From the NCBI RefSeq assembly GCF_910585845.1, contig NZ_CAJUHF010000038.1, positions 1-35,652 of the forward strand: 35,652 nt of DNA, in the 5' to 3' direction. The notes below the pieces were generated by a model. It was given only the letters and a program-made list of their open reading frames with translations. It ran no database searches and was not told the origin of the DNA. This DNA is from an uncultured Bacteroides sp. GTDB taxonomy: Bacteria > Bacteroidota > Bacteroidia > Bacteroidales > Bacteroidaceae. A program made the position numbers and the translations under genes. Below are positions 23,892-31,135 of the stretch, one piece after another (within the stretch, counting starts at the first letter, position 1; the number at the start of each line of letters is the position of its first letter).

Positions 23892-25586
23892 ATGGAAGAT
23901 AAAACAAAAATCACTTATCCCGATTCCGAGAAAGTCTACATGCCGGGCCAACTCTTCCCCTACCTCAAAGTAGGTATGAGGAAAGTGAACCTGACACCCA
24001 CCGTAGCCGTGGAAAACGGAGAGAAAATCATCACAGAGAACGCCCCTGTCTACATCTACGACACCAGCGGCGCCTACAGCGACCCGAACCTGAAGGTAGA
24101 CCTCAAAAAAGGCCTCCCCCGCCTCCGCGAACCGTGGATACAGGAGCGCGAAGTGGAACGCCTGCCGGAAATCACCTCCGAATACGGCAAGATGCGCCTG
24201 GCCGACAAGAGCCTCGACGCCCTCCGCTTCGAACACATCACACTGCCCTACCGCGCCAAACCGGGCAAACAAGTAACGCAGATGTACTATGCCAAGCAAG
24301 GCATCATCACACCGGAAATGGAGTACGTCGCCATCCGCGAGAACATGAACTGCAAAGAGCTGGGCATAGACACCTACATCACCCCGGAGTTCGTGCGCAA
24401 CGAGATCGCCGCCGGACGCGCCGCCCTGCCCGCCAACATCAACCACCCCGAAGCCGAACCCATGATTATCGGTTCGAAATTCCTCGTCAAGATCAATACG
24501 AACATCGGCAACTCCGCCACCTCCTCCACCATCGAAGAGGAAGTGGAGAAAGCCGTATGGAGCTGCAAGTGGGGAGGAGACACGCTGATGGACCTCTCCA
24601 CGGGAGCGAACATCCACGAAACGCGCGAATGGATCATCCGCAACTGTCCGGTGCCGGTGGGCACGGTGCCCATGTACCAAGCAATGGAGAAGGTGAACGG
24701 AAAGGCGGAAGACCTGACCTGGGAACTGTTCCGCGACACGCTCATCGAGCAGTGCGAGCAGGGAGTGGACTACTTCACCATCCACTGCGGCATCCGGTTG
24801 AAGAACATCCACTTTGCCAACGAACGCCTTTGCGGCATGGTAAGCCGCGGGGGAAGCATCATCTCGCAGTGGTGCAAGGTGCACCAGAAAGAGAGTTTCC
24901 TCTACGAGCACTTCGATGACATCTGCGACATCTGCGCGCAGTACGACGTAGCCCTCTCCTTGGGCGACGGCCTGCGTCCGGGCGCCATACGCGATGCCAA
25001 CGACCGGGCACAATTCGCCGAGCTGGACACGATGGGCGAACTTGTGGAGCGTGCCTGGGCAAAGAACGTGCAAGCTTTCATCGAGGGTCCGGGGCACGTG
25101 CCGATGCATAAGATCAAGGAGAACATGGAGCGCCAGATAGAGAAGTGCCACGGTGCCCCGTTCTATACGCTCGGTCCGCTGGTGACGGATATCGCACCGG
25201 GTTACGACCACATCACGAGTGCCATCGGTGCGGCACAAATCGGCTGGTACGGCACGGCGATGCTTTGCTACGTGACGCCGAAAGAGCATCTTGCCCTGCC
25301 GCAAAAGGAGGACGTGCGTGTGGGTGTGGTCACTTACAAGATTGCCGCGCATGCCGCCGACCTTGCCAAAGGCCATCCGGGAGCGGAAGTGCGTGACGAT
25401 GCGTTGAGCAAAGCGCGCTATGAATTCCGCTGGAAGGACCAGTTCAACCTGAGTCTCGACCCGGAACGTGCACTGCAATACTATAAGGAGGCCAACCACC
25501 TGAACGGAAAGTATTGCACCATGTGTGGCCCGAACTTCTGCGCCATGCGCATCAGCCAACGACTGAAGAGTTGTGATTATGAATAA
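23892..25586 (+). CDS. thiC: Phosphomethylpyrimidine synthase
   Basis: A 564-residue radical-SAM enzyme turning aminoimidazole ribotide into HMP phosphate. The C-terminal cluster motif is C542-x2-C545-x4-C550. Other family marks include NINHPEAEPMIIGSKF, NIGNSATSS, EGPGHVPMHKI and DIAPGYDHITSAIG. Length and N-terminal domain are normal. Oxygen sensitivity of the 4Fe-4S cluster suits an anaerobe. It is the second gene of the operon. Confidence 0.97.
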   Translation: MEDKTKITYPDSEKVYMPGQLFPYLKVGMRKVNLTPTVAVENGEKIITENAPVYIYDTSGAYSDPNLKVDLKKGLPRLREPWIQEREVERLPEITSEYGKMRLADKSLDALRFEHITLPYRAKPGKQVTQMYYAKQGIITPEMEYVAIRENMNCKELGIDTYITPEFVRNEIAAGRAALPANINHPEAEPMIIGSKFLVKINTNIGNSATSSTIEEEVEKAVWSCKWGGDTLMDLSTGANIHETREWIIRNCPVPVGTVPMYQAMEKVNGKAEDLTWELFRDTLIEQCEQGVDYFTIHCGIRLKNIHFANERLCGMVSRGGSIISQWCKVHQKESFLYEHFDDICDICAQYDVALSLGDGLRPGAIRDANDRAQFAELDTMGELVERAWAKNVQAFIEGPGHVPMHKIKENMERQIEKCHGAPFYTLGPLVTDIAPGYDHITSAIGAAQIGWYGTAMLCYVTPKEHLALPQKEDVRVGVVTYKIAAHAADLAKGHPGAEVRDDALSKARYEFRWKDQFNLSLDPERALQYYKEANHLNGKYCTMCGPNFCAMRISQRLKSCDYE

Positions 25587-25646
25587 AACTCAAGAACTTA
25601 AAGAACTCAAGAAGTCAAAAACTTAAGAACTCAAGAACTTAAATAT
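25587..25646. repeat. A-rich irregular repeat in the thiC-thi4 spacer
   Basis: The words AACTCAAGAAC and ACTTAA recur in an irregular pattern. It resembles the short-repeat spacers at 1747-1785 and 11878-11936 in style but not in sequence. Confidence 0.5.
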
Positions 25647-25647
25647 T

Positions 25648-26421
25648 ATGATTGAAACCAAAGTATCCAAAGGTATTATCAGTACCTATTTTGAGAAGTT
25701 AGAAAAGAACCTCGATTTGGACGTAGCCATTGTGGGTGGTGGTCCTTCGGGCATAGTAGCGGCTTATTACCTAGCTAAGGCAGGACTGAAAGTTGCGCAA
25801 TTCGACCGTAAGCTGGCTCCCGGCGGCGGCATGTGGGGCGGCGCCATGATGTTCAACCAGATTGTCATACAGGAAGAGGCTATCGACATCGTAAAGGAAT
25901 TTGAAATCAACCACGAGAAGTACGAAGACGGCCTCTATGTAATGGATTCCGTAGAGAGCACTTCCGCCCTGCTCTACCATGCGGTACATGCGGGTGCCAC
26001 GATCTTCAACTGCTACTCGGTGGAGGACGTCATCTTCAAGAACAACACCGTAAGCGGTGTGGTAGTAAACTGGACTCCCGTACTGCGCGAAGGTCTGCAC
26101 GTAGATCCACTGAATATCCTTGCCAAGGTAGTAGTGGACGGTACCGGACACGACAGTGAAATAGCCGCCACCGTGGCACGCAAGAACGGCATCCGTCTGG
26201 CCACGGAGACCGGAGGCGTGATCGGCGAACGTTCATTGGACGTCGTTGCAGGAGAAGACGAAGTAGTGAACGGAACGAAGGAAATCTATCCGGGACTGTA
26301 TGTCTGCGGTATGGCTGCATCTGCCGTTTCGGGCACTCCGCGCATGGGACCGATCTTCGGCGGTATGCTGATGTCGGGTAAGAAGGTTGCTGACGAGATT
26401 ATCGCAAGACTGAAGAAATAA
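25648..26421 (+). CDS. thi4: Thi4-family sulfide-dependent thiazole synthase
   Basis: A 257-residue FAD/NAD-binding protein of the Thi4 family, which forms the thiazole moiety from NAD and glycine. The dinucleotide motif is GGGPSG (30-35), followed by LAPGGGMWGGAMMFN. At the place where yeast THI4 uses a sacrificial cysteine as sulfur donor, this protein has H151 in GLHVDP, the form known from Methanocaldococcus that uses free sulfide and turns over many times. The C-terminal MAASAVSGTPRMGPIFGGML is typical. It is third in the riboswitch operon. No thiG, thiH, thiS or thiF is seen in the window. Confidence 0.92.
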   Translation: MIETKVSKGIISTYFEKLEKNLDLDVAIVGGGPSGIVAAYYLAKAGLKVAQFDRKLAPGGGMWGGAMMFNQIVIQEEAIDIVKEFEINHEKYEDGLYVMDSVESTSALLYHAVHAGATIFNCYSVEDVIFKNNTVSGVVVNWTPVLREGLHVDPLNILAKVVVDGTGHDSEIAATVARKNGIRLATETGGVIGERSLDVVAGEDEVVNGTKEIYPGLYVCGMAASAVSGTPRMGPIFGGMLMSGKKVADEIIARLKK

Positions 26422-26432
26422 AGCCCGGCATC

Positions 26433-26448
26433 TCGTGGTTCACCACGA
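26433..26448. terminator. Short perfect hairpin after thi4
   Basis: TCGTGGT and ACCACGA form a seven-base stem around two bases, 12 bases after the thi4 stop. No T-run. It precedes the 22-bp palindromic array and may help end transcription. Confidence 0.35.
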
Positions 26449-26468
26449 ATCGAGAACCTTATTTATTT

Positions 26469-26610
26469 GTCTCATGAGACCGTCTATTTCGTCTCATGAG
26501 ACATTTTTTTTCGTCTCACGGGATGATTTCTTTCATCTCACGAGACGATTTTTTTCGTCCCACGAGGCGATTTCTTTCATCTCATGAGGCGATACTTCAT
26601 CTCACGAAAC
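26469..26610. repeat. Seven-unit array of 22-bp spaced palindromes
   Basis: The 12-bp palindrome GTCTCATGAGAC and variants start at 26469, 26491, 26513, 26535, 26557, 26579 and 26599, so the spacing is 22 bases five times and 20 once. The links are T-rich (ATTTTTTTC type). The array lies between the convergent thi4 and TenI-like genes. The palindromes are mostly kept self-complementary despite base changes, which hints at selection or at recent slippage of a palindromic unit. Confidence 0.92.
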
Positions 26611-26695
26611 CATTTATTTGAGAACGTATCAATATCAAAAAAACAGGATGGAACCAGCAGAATATATTCCTAACCTCTGTCTCCCTCCTCTTACC

Positions 26696-27298
26696 TTATC
26701 CTGCGCGTTCCCGCAGTTTACGGAAATGCGAAAGCACCTCTTCTGTGTCCTCTGGCGTCCGGTATCGGTTCCAGATATCTCCCAAAAGAGCCGCACCACC
26801 AAATCCAAGCGACTTTATCTCCGGAAGATTCGCCTCACTTATCCCGCCCAAGGCAACGACTTTCCTATTGATAATCCCCTCAGCCTGCGCCTGCCGCAAG
26901 GTCTCCTGCGAATACCCCGAACGATATCCCTGCTTCGATATACTGTCATAAACGGGGCTCATCAGGACATAGTCGAAACGGTCGGCGGTTGCTTTCACCT
27001 CCTCCAGGCTATGGCAAGCACGGCTTAGCATGCCGCGATACCTCTCCGGCGCCTCTGCATGACGGGAGTTCAGGTGAATTCCACCCAAAGCAAATTCCTC
27101 CTGCAAGGAAAAGAAATCGTGGATAACAATCCGCTGCCTGTATTCCCAAGGTATCTCACGCACGAGCTGCCTGACCCGGCTGATGTCCGCACCGGGCTTA
27201 CGCAAATGAAGCAGATCCAGTCCGGCACGGAAAAGGGCAGCGATGACCTGCGCTTCGTCCGGAAGAAAGTCCGGCGACGTGATGACAATCAGTTTCAT
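26696..27298 (-). CDS. TenI/ThiE-superfamily protein
   Basis: A 200-residue TIM-barrel protein related to ThiE. Compared with the true ThiE in this window it has LHLRKP for QLRMKD, IHDFF for IDDHV, GGIHLN for DGVHLG, and SPVYDSISKQGYRSGYS in the phosphate-loop region. These changes fit a TenI-like thiazole tautomerase or a second, altered thiamin phosphate synthase. It starts 15 bases after thiD and ends the minus-strand cluster. With a Thi4 route a TenI tautomerase is not obviously needed, so the role is open. Confidence 0.85.
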   Translation of the reverse strand: MKLIVITSPDFLPDEAQVIAALFRAGLDLLHLRKPGADISRVRQLVREIPWEYRQRIVIHDFFSLQEEFALGGIHLNSRHAEAPERYRGMLSRACHSLEEVKATADRFDYVLMSPVYDSISKQGYRSGYSQETLRQAQAEGIINRKVVALGGISEANLPEIKSLGFGGAALLGDIWNRYRTPEDTEEVLSHFRKLRERAG

Positions 27299-27313
27299 AG
27301 TGCCGTTCCTCCC

Positions 27314-28144
27314 CTATTCTTCCCCTGCAGGGTTCATCGGATTCATCGGATAAAGGAAATGCCACAAGGGACCGTTTCCCTGCCCGATGTGCAGGTCTTT
27401 CCCAGCTTCGATAACCTTAGTGATATAAGTCTTTGCCAGCTCCACGGCTTCGTACATCGGGAATCCCTGCGCGAGGAAAGTCGCAATGGCGGAAGAGAGC
27501 GTGCATCCCGTGCCATGCAGGTTTTCGGTATGGATGCGTCCGGCGGCGAACAGATGGAGTTCGCGCCCGTCATAGAACACGTCGCACATATCGTTCCCCT
27601 CCAGATGCCCGCCCTTGACCAGGCAGGCACACCGGAACTCCTCACAGAGCTGCCGCGCCGCACATTCCATGTCGTCCACCGTGCGGACGGGCTTTCGCAA
27701 TAGTACTTCCGCCTCGTGCAAGTTGGGAGTCACCAGAGAGACCATCGGAAGCAGACGGGTGCGGATGGCGTCTATCGCCTCGTCAGTCATCAGCTTATGC
27801 CCGCTGGTAGAGACCATCACCGGGTCGAACACCACATGACGCACGGGATATCGGCGCAACACATCTGCAATTTCCCCGATGATGGCCTCGTTTCCCGTCA
27901 TGCCTATCTTCACGGCATCCGGCCTCAGGTCTTCCATCACCGCCTCCATCTGCCTGCCCACCAGCCCGGCAGGAAGCGGATGGACGCCCTGCACGCCCAG
28001 CGTGTTTTGCACCGTAACGGCAGTAATGGCCGTTGCCGCATAGCCGTCCAGTGCCGAAATCGTTTTTATGTCTGCCTGTATGCCCGCCCCCGCCGAACTG
28101 TCGGAACCGGCAACGGAGAGTACTATTACTTTTTTCTTGTCCAT
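27314..28144 (-). CDS. thiD: Hydroxymethylpyrimidine/phosphomethylpyrimidine kinase
   Basis: A 276-residue ribokinase-fold enzyme phosphorylating HMP and HMP phosphate. It has the N-terminal motif AGSDSSAGAGIQAD (12-25), VFDPVMVSTSGHKL, and the anion-hole motif HGTGCTLSSAIA near the C-terminus. The ATG at 28144 is chosen because a longer frame to 28219 overlaps the end of the upstream oxidoreductase gene. It is part of a three-gene minus-strand cluster. No TPP riboswitch is visible in front of this cluster. Confidence 0.96.
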   Translation of the reverse strand: MDKKKVIVLSVAGSDSSAGAGIQADIKTISALDGYAATAITAVTVQNTLGVQGVHPLPAGLVGRQMEAVMEDLRPDAVKIGMTGNEAIIGEIADVLRRYPVRHVVFDPVMVSTSGHKLMTDEAIDAIRTRLLPMVSLVTPNLHEAEVLLRKPVRTVDDMECAARQLCEEFRCACLVKGGHLEGNDMCDVFYDGRELHLFAAGRIHTENLHGTGCTLSSAIATFLAQGFPMYEAVELAKTYITKVIEAGKDLHIGQGNGPLWHFLYPMNPMNPAGEE

Positions 28145-28157
28145 AGGGTTATTGCTT

Positions 28158-29225
28158 CTACCTTGATTCATCAATTGAAACCACTCTCCTTGTCCGGCTG
28201 CTTTCCCACGCAGCCTCAATCAGCCGTATCACACCGCCCACTTCGCGTGCATCCGTCAGCAAAGGTTCGCCGAGACGGATATGCCGGTAGATGTTATCAT
28301 AGAAAGCGGCATAATTTCCCGGAAGGGAGGGATAGGGTTCGCGCACCGTTTTGCCGTCCGTCTCCGTATGCAGCACTCCCCACTGCGCCTTGTCTTCTTC
28401 CCCCCAATGCGGAGTGGTGGGCAGCGCGCCCTGGTTCAGTGCCGCCTCCTGCGGGTCGAGACCGTACTTCACGAACGAGCCTTCCGTTCCATGCAGCACG
28501 AAGCGCGGTTCATTCCCGCACATCAGGTAACTGGCCTTCAAGGTGACTTTCACGTTGGGCGACTTGGCGGGGCGCAACAGATGGATGATGAAGTAATCGT
28601 CCACCTTGCCTCCCGTGCGCAGCGTGGCGATGTCGGCAAAGAGGGCTTCGGGCATGCCGAACAGTTGCACAGCCTGGTCTATGACGTGTGCGCCCAAGTT
28701 GTAGGTCAGTCCGCCGCCGCTCTCTCCGGTCTCCTTCCAGGTATCCGGTTTGATGAAGTTGCGGTAGCGGGGGAAGGTCGATTCAAATTCCACCAGACGC
28801 CCCAGCACTCCCTTGGCAAGGAGTTCCTTCACCGTCAGGAAGTCGCAGTCCCACCTGCGGTTCTGATAGACACTCAGGGCGAGGTGGTTTGCTGCGGCAA
28901 GGGCTACCAGTTCTTCGGCTTCTTCCACCGTGGTGGTGAAAGGTTTCTCTACAACGACGTGTTTGCCTGCTTCGATGGCACGGCGGGCATACTCGTAGTG
29001 GGTGCTGTCCGGCGTGTTCACTATCACAAGATCCAGCTCGTCCATACCGAGCAGTTCGTCGAAACTGCGTACGATGCGCGCCTGCGGATAGCGTGCCCGC
29101 GACAGGTTCTTGCTACGCTCCACTACGGCAGTCAGCTCAAAGTGGGGGTCGGTCGAGATGAAGGGGGCATGGAACACCTGTCCCGACATCCCAAAAGCAG
29201 CCAATCCGGTTCTTATCTTATCCAT
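28158..29225 (-). CDS. Gfo/Idh/MocA-family oxidoreductase
   Basis: A 355-residue NAD(P)-dependent sugar or inositol-type dehydrogenase. The N-terminal Rossmann fold has GLAAFGMSGQVFHAP (7-21), and the catalytic-lysine motif is EKPF (93-96). A GGGLTYNLGAHVIDQ segment follows in the C-terminal domain. The start at 29225 places the Rossmann fold at the N-terminus; a Met at 29279 would add 18 basic residues. It precedes thiD by 13 bases, but a link to thiamin is not evident. The substrate is unknown. Confidence 0.9.
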   Translation of the reverse strand: MDKIRTGLAAFGMSGQVFHAPFISTDPHFELTAVVERSKNLSRARYPQARIVRSFDELLGMDELDLVIVNTPDSTHYEYARRAIEAGKHVVVEKPFTTTVEEAEELVALAAANHLALSVYQNRRWDCDFLTVKELLAKGVLGRLVEFESTFPRYRNFIKPDTWKETGESGGGLTYNLGAHVIDQAVQLFGMPEALFADIATLRTGGKVDDYFIIHLLRPAKSPNVKVTLKASYLMCGNEPRFVLHGTEGSFVKYGLDPQEAALNQGALPTTPHWGEEDKAQWGVLHTETDGKTVREPYPSLPGNYAAFYDNIYRHIRLGEPLLTDAREVGGVIRLIEAAWESSRTRRVVSIDESR

Positions 29226-29298
29226 GACATATCTTTTTTTTAGGTTCTTCCGATATTTGAAGTGACGATGCACTTTCATGTTAATGCATATCTTCCGG

Positions 29299-29306
29299 CA
29301 AAACTA
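29299..29306 (-). promoter_or_regulatory. Possible -7 box of the oxidoreductase-thiD-TenI cluster
   Basis: The minus strand reads TAGTTTTG, a match to TAnnTTTG, 74 bases ahead of the oxidoreductase ATG. No convincing -33 box. Confidence 0.35.
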
Positions 29307-29524
29307 ATGAATTTACTGCTCATTCGCCACATAAAAGGAGATGTTTTATGCCTTTCAGTCCCTCTTATTCATCTGTTTTTTCGCCTTTCCGACGAAAAAA
29401 ATAGGTCACGGTGCCAACACGATGCTTGTCCGTACCGACATCATACACAAGAGTATCGGATTTAACTACTTTACCCCCTAACGAAGCGAAACAAAATAAA
29501 ACAGAATAAAACGAAGTGATAACT

Positions 29525-29590
29525 CCTTTAACTTCTTAAGCCAACTCATGCGTCTCCTTAAACCTACCCATGCGTCTTCTTAAACCAGCT
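29525..29590. repeat. Three 22-bp direct repeats upstream of radA
   Basis: Units 29547-29568 and 29569-29590 share CATGCGTCTnCTTAAACC. The preceding 22 bases (29525-29546) agree at about 13 positions, including CTTAAGCC. They lie 61-126 bases upstream of the radA -7 box. Confidence 0.7.
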
Positions 29591-29650
29591 TTTTACACAG
29601 AAAGAAGAAAGAAACGCCCCGAAAGAAAGAGGAACAAAGCGTAAAATCCG

Positions 29651-29658
29651 TATCTTTG
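29651..29658 (+). promoter_or_regulatory. radA -7 box
   Basis: TATCTTTG matches TAnnTTTG and lies 30 bases before the radA ATG. No clear -33 box. Confidence 0.55.
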
Positions 29659-29688
29659 GACCAGTTTATCAAGCAAGCACTTTTCCCT

Positions 29689-31056
29689 ATGGCAAAAGAA
29701 AAAACAGTATACGTCTGTACCAACTGCGGGCAGGACTCCCCGAAATGGGTGGGCAAGTGTCCGTCGTGCGGCGCATGGAACACGTACGTAGAAGAGGTGG
29801 TACGCAAAGAGGCGCCTCACAAGCACCAGCTGTCCGGCATTGAGGCAGGAAAATCCAAACCCGTCACCCTCAACGAGATAGAAGCGGACGACGAACCGCG
29901 TATCGACATGCACGACGAAGAACTAAACCGCGTCCTAGGCGGCGGACTGGTGCCCGGCTCTCTGGTGCTGATTGGCGGCGAACCGGGTATCGGAAAGTCG
30001 ACCTTAGTGTTGCAAACCGTGCTCCATCTGCCTGAGAAACGTGTGCTCTACGTCTCCGGCGAAGAGAGTGCCCGCCAGCTGAAACTGCGTGCCGACCGCC
30101 TTTCGCACCAGTCCAACGACTGCCTCATCGTCTGCGAGACGTCGCTGGAGCAGATCTTCGTCCACATCAAGAATACACAGCCCGAGCTGGTCATCATCGA
30201 TTCCATACAGACCATCTCCACCGAAAGCATCGAATCCTCACCGGGCAGCATCGCCCAAGTGCGCGAATGTTCCGCCAGCATACTGCGCTTCGCCAAGGAG
30301 ACACATACTCCCGTGCTGCTCATCGGCCACATCAACAAGGAGGGCAGCATCGCCGGGCCGAAGGTACTGGAACACATCGTCGACACCGTGCTCCAGTTTG
30401 AGGGCGACCAGCACTACATGTACCGCATCCTGCGCAGCATCAAGAACCGCTTCGGAAGCACAGCCGAACTGGGCATCTACGAGATGCGTCAAGACGGCCT
30501 AAGGCAGGTCAGCAACCCCTCGGAACTGCTCTTGAGCCAAGACCACGAGGGCATGAGCGGCGTAGCCATCGCCTCGGCCATCGAAGGGATACGCCCCTTC
30601 CTGATTGAGACGCAAGCCCTGGTAAGCAGTGCAGTCTACGGCAATCCGCAACGCTCCGCCACCGGCTTCGACCTCCGGCGGATGAACATGCTGCTTGCCG
30701 TACTGGAGAAGCGCGTGGGCTTCAAGCTGGCACAGAAAGACGTGTTCCTCAACATCGCAGGCGGACTGAAGGTGAACGACCCCGCCATCGACCTTGCCGT
30801 CATCAGCGCCATCCTCTCCAGCAACATGGACGCAGCCATCGAACAGGATGTCTGCATGGCAGGCGAAATCGGACTCTCCGGAGAGATACGCCCCGTGAAC
30901 CGCATCGAACAGCGCATCAGTGAGGCGGAGAAGTTGGGCTTCAAGCGCTTCATCCTCCCGAAATACAACCTGCAAGGGATGGACAGGAAGAAGGTCAAGA
31001 TAGAGCTGATCCCTGTGCGGAAGGTAGAGGAAGCGTTCCGGGCGCTATTCGGATGA
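29689..31056 (+). CDS. radA: DNA repair protein RadA
   Basis: A 455-residue RecA-like branch migration protein. The four-Cys zinc finger uses C10, C13, C24 and C27. Walker A is GEPGIGKST (97-105), Walker B LVIIDS (167-172), and the RadA-specific KNRFG motif is at 252-256. The C-terminal Lon-like domain is complete. The ATG at 29689 follows the -7 box by 30 bases; an upstream in-frame TTG (29656) overlaps that box and is rejected. The next gene starts 79 bases downstream and may be co-transcribed. Confidence 0.97.
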   Translation: MAKEKTVYVCTNCGQDSPKWVGKCPSCGAWNTYVEEVVRKEAPHKHQLSGIEAGKSKPVTLNEIEADDEPRIDMHDEELNRVLGGGLVPGSLVLIGGEPGIGKSTLVLQTVLHLPEKRVLYVSGEESARQLKLRADRLSHQSNDCLIVCETSLEQIFVHIKNTQPELVIIDSIQTISTESIESSPGSIAQVRECSASILRFAKETHTPVLLIGHINKEGSIAGPKVLEHIVDTVLQFEGDQHYMYRILRSIKNRFGSTAELGIYEMRQDGLRQVSNPSELLLSQDHEGMSGVAIASAIEGIRPFLIETQALVSSAVYGNPQRSATGFDLRRMNMLLAVLEKRVGFKLAQKDVFLNIAGGLKVNDPAIDLAVISAILSSNMDAAIEQDVCMAGEIGLSGEIRPVNRIEQRISEAEKLGFKRFILPKYNLQGMDRKKVKIELIPVRKVEEAFRALFG

Positions 31057-31062
31057 TTATAC

Positions 31063-31109
31063 TACGGAGTATACCACTGATTATACCACTACGAGGGATA
31101 CCCTCCGTA
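31063..31109. repeat. Short hairpin with 12-bp direct repeat after radA
   Basis: TACGGAG (31063-31069) pairs with CTCCGTA (31103-31109). Inside it TATACCACT is repeated 12 bases apart (31070 and 31082). It may be a weak attenuator between radA and the FAD gene. Confidence 0.4.
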
Positions 31110-31135
31110 AGGATGACGTTGAATAACTTAAAACT

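Larger units (their letters stand above)
29226..29688. other. Divergent intergenic region before radA
   Basis: This 463-base gap has a minus-strand -7 candidate for the oxidoreductase cluster (29299-29306), an A-rich stretch (29480-29515), three 22-bp repeats (29525-29590) and the radA -7 box (29651-29658). No ORF is supported. Confidence 0.6.

Noticed and set aside
26469..26610. CRISPR array
   Set aside because: The 22-bp period leaves only about 10 T-rich bases between palindromes, there are no unique spacers of normal length and no cas genes.
28145..28219. Longer N-terminus for thiD
   Set aside because: It overlaps the end of the oxidoreductase gene and precedes the conserved start of the kinase fold.
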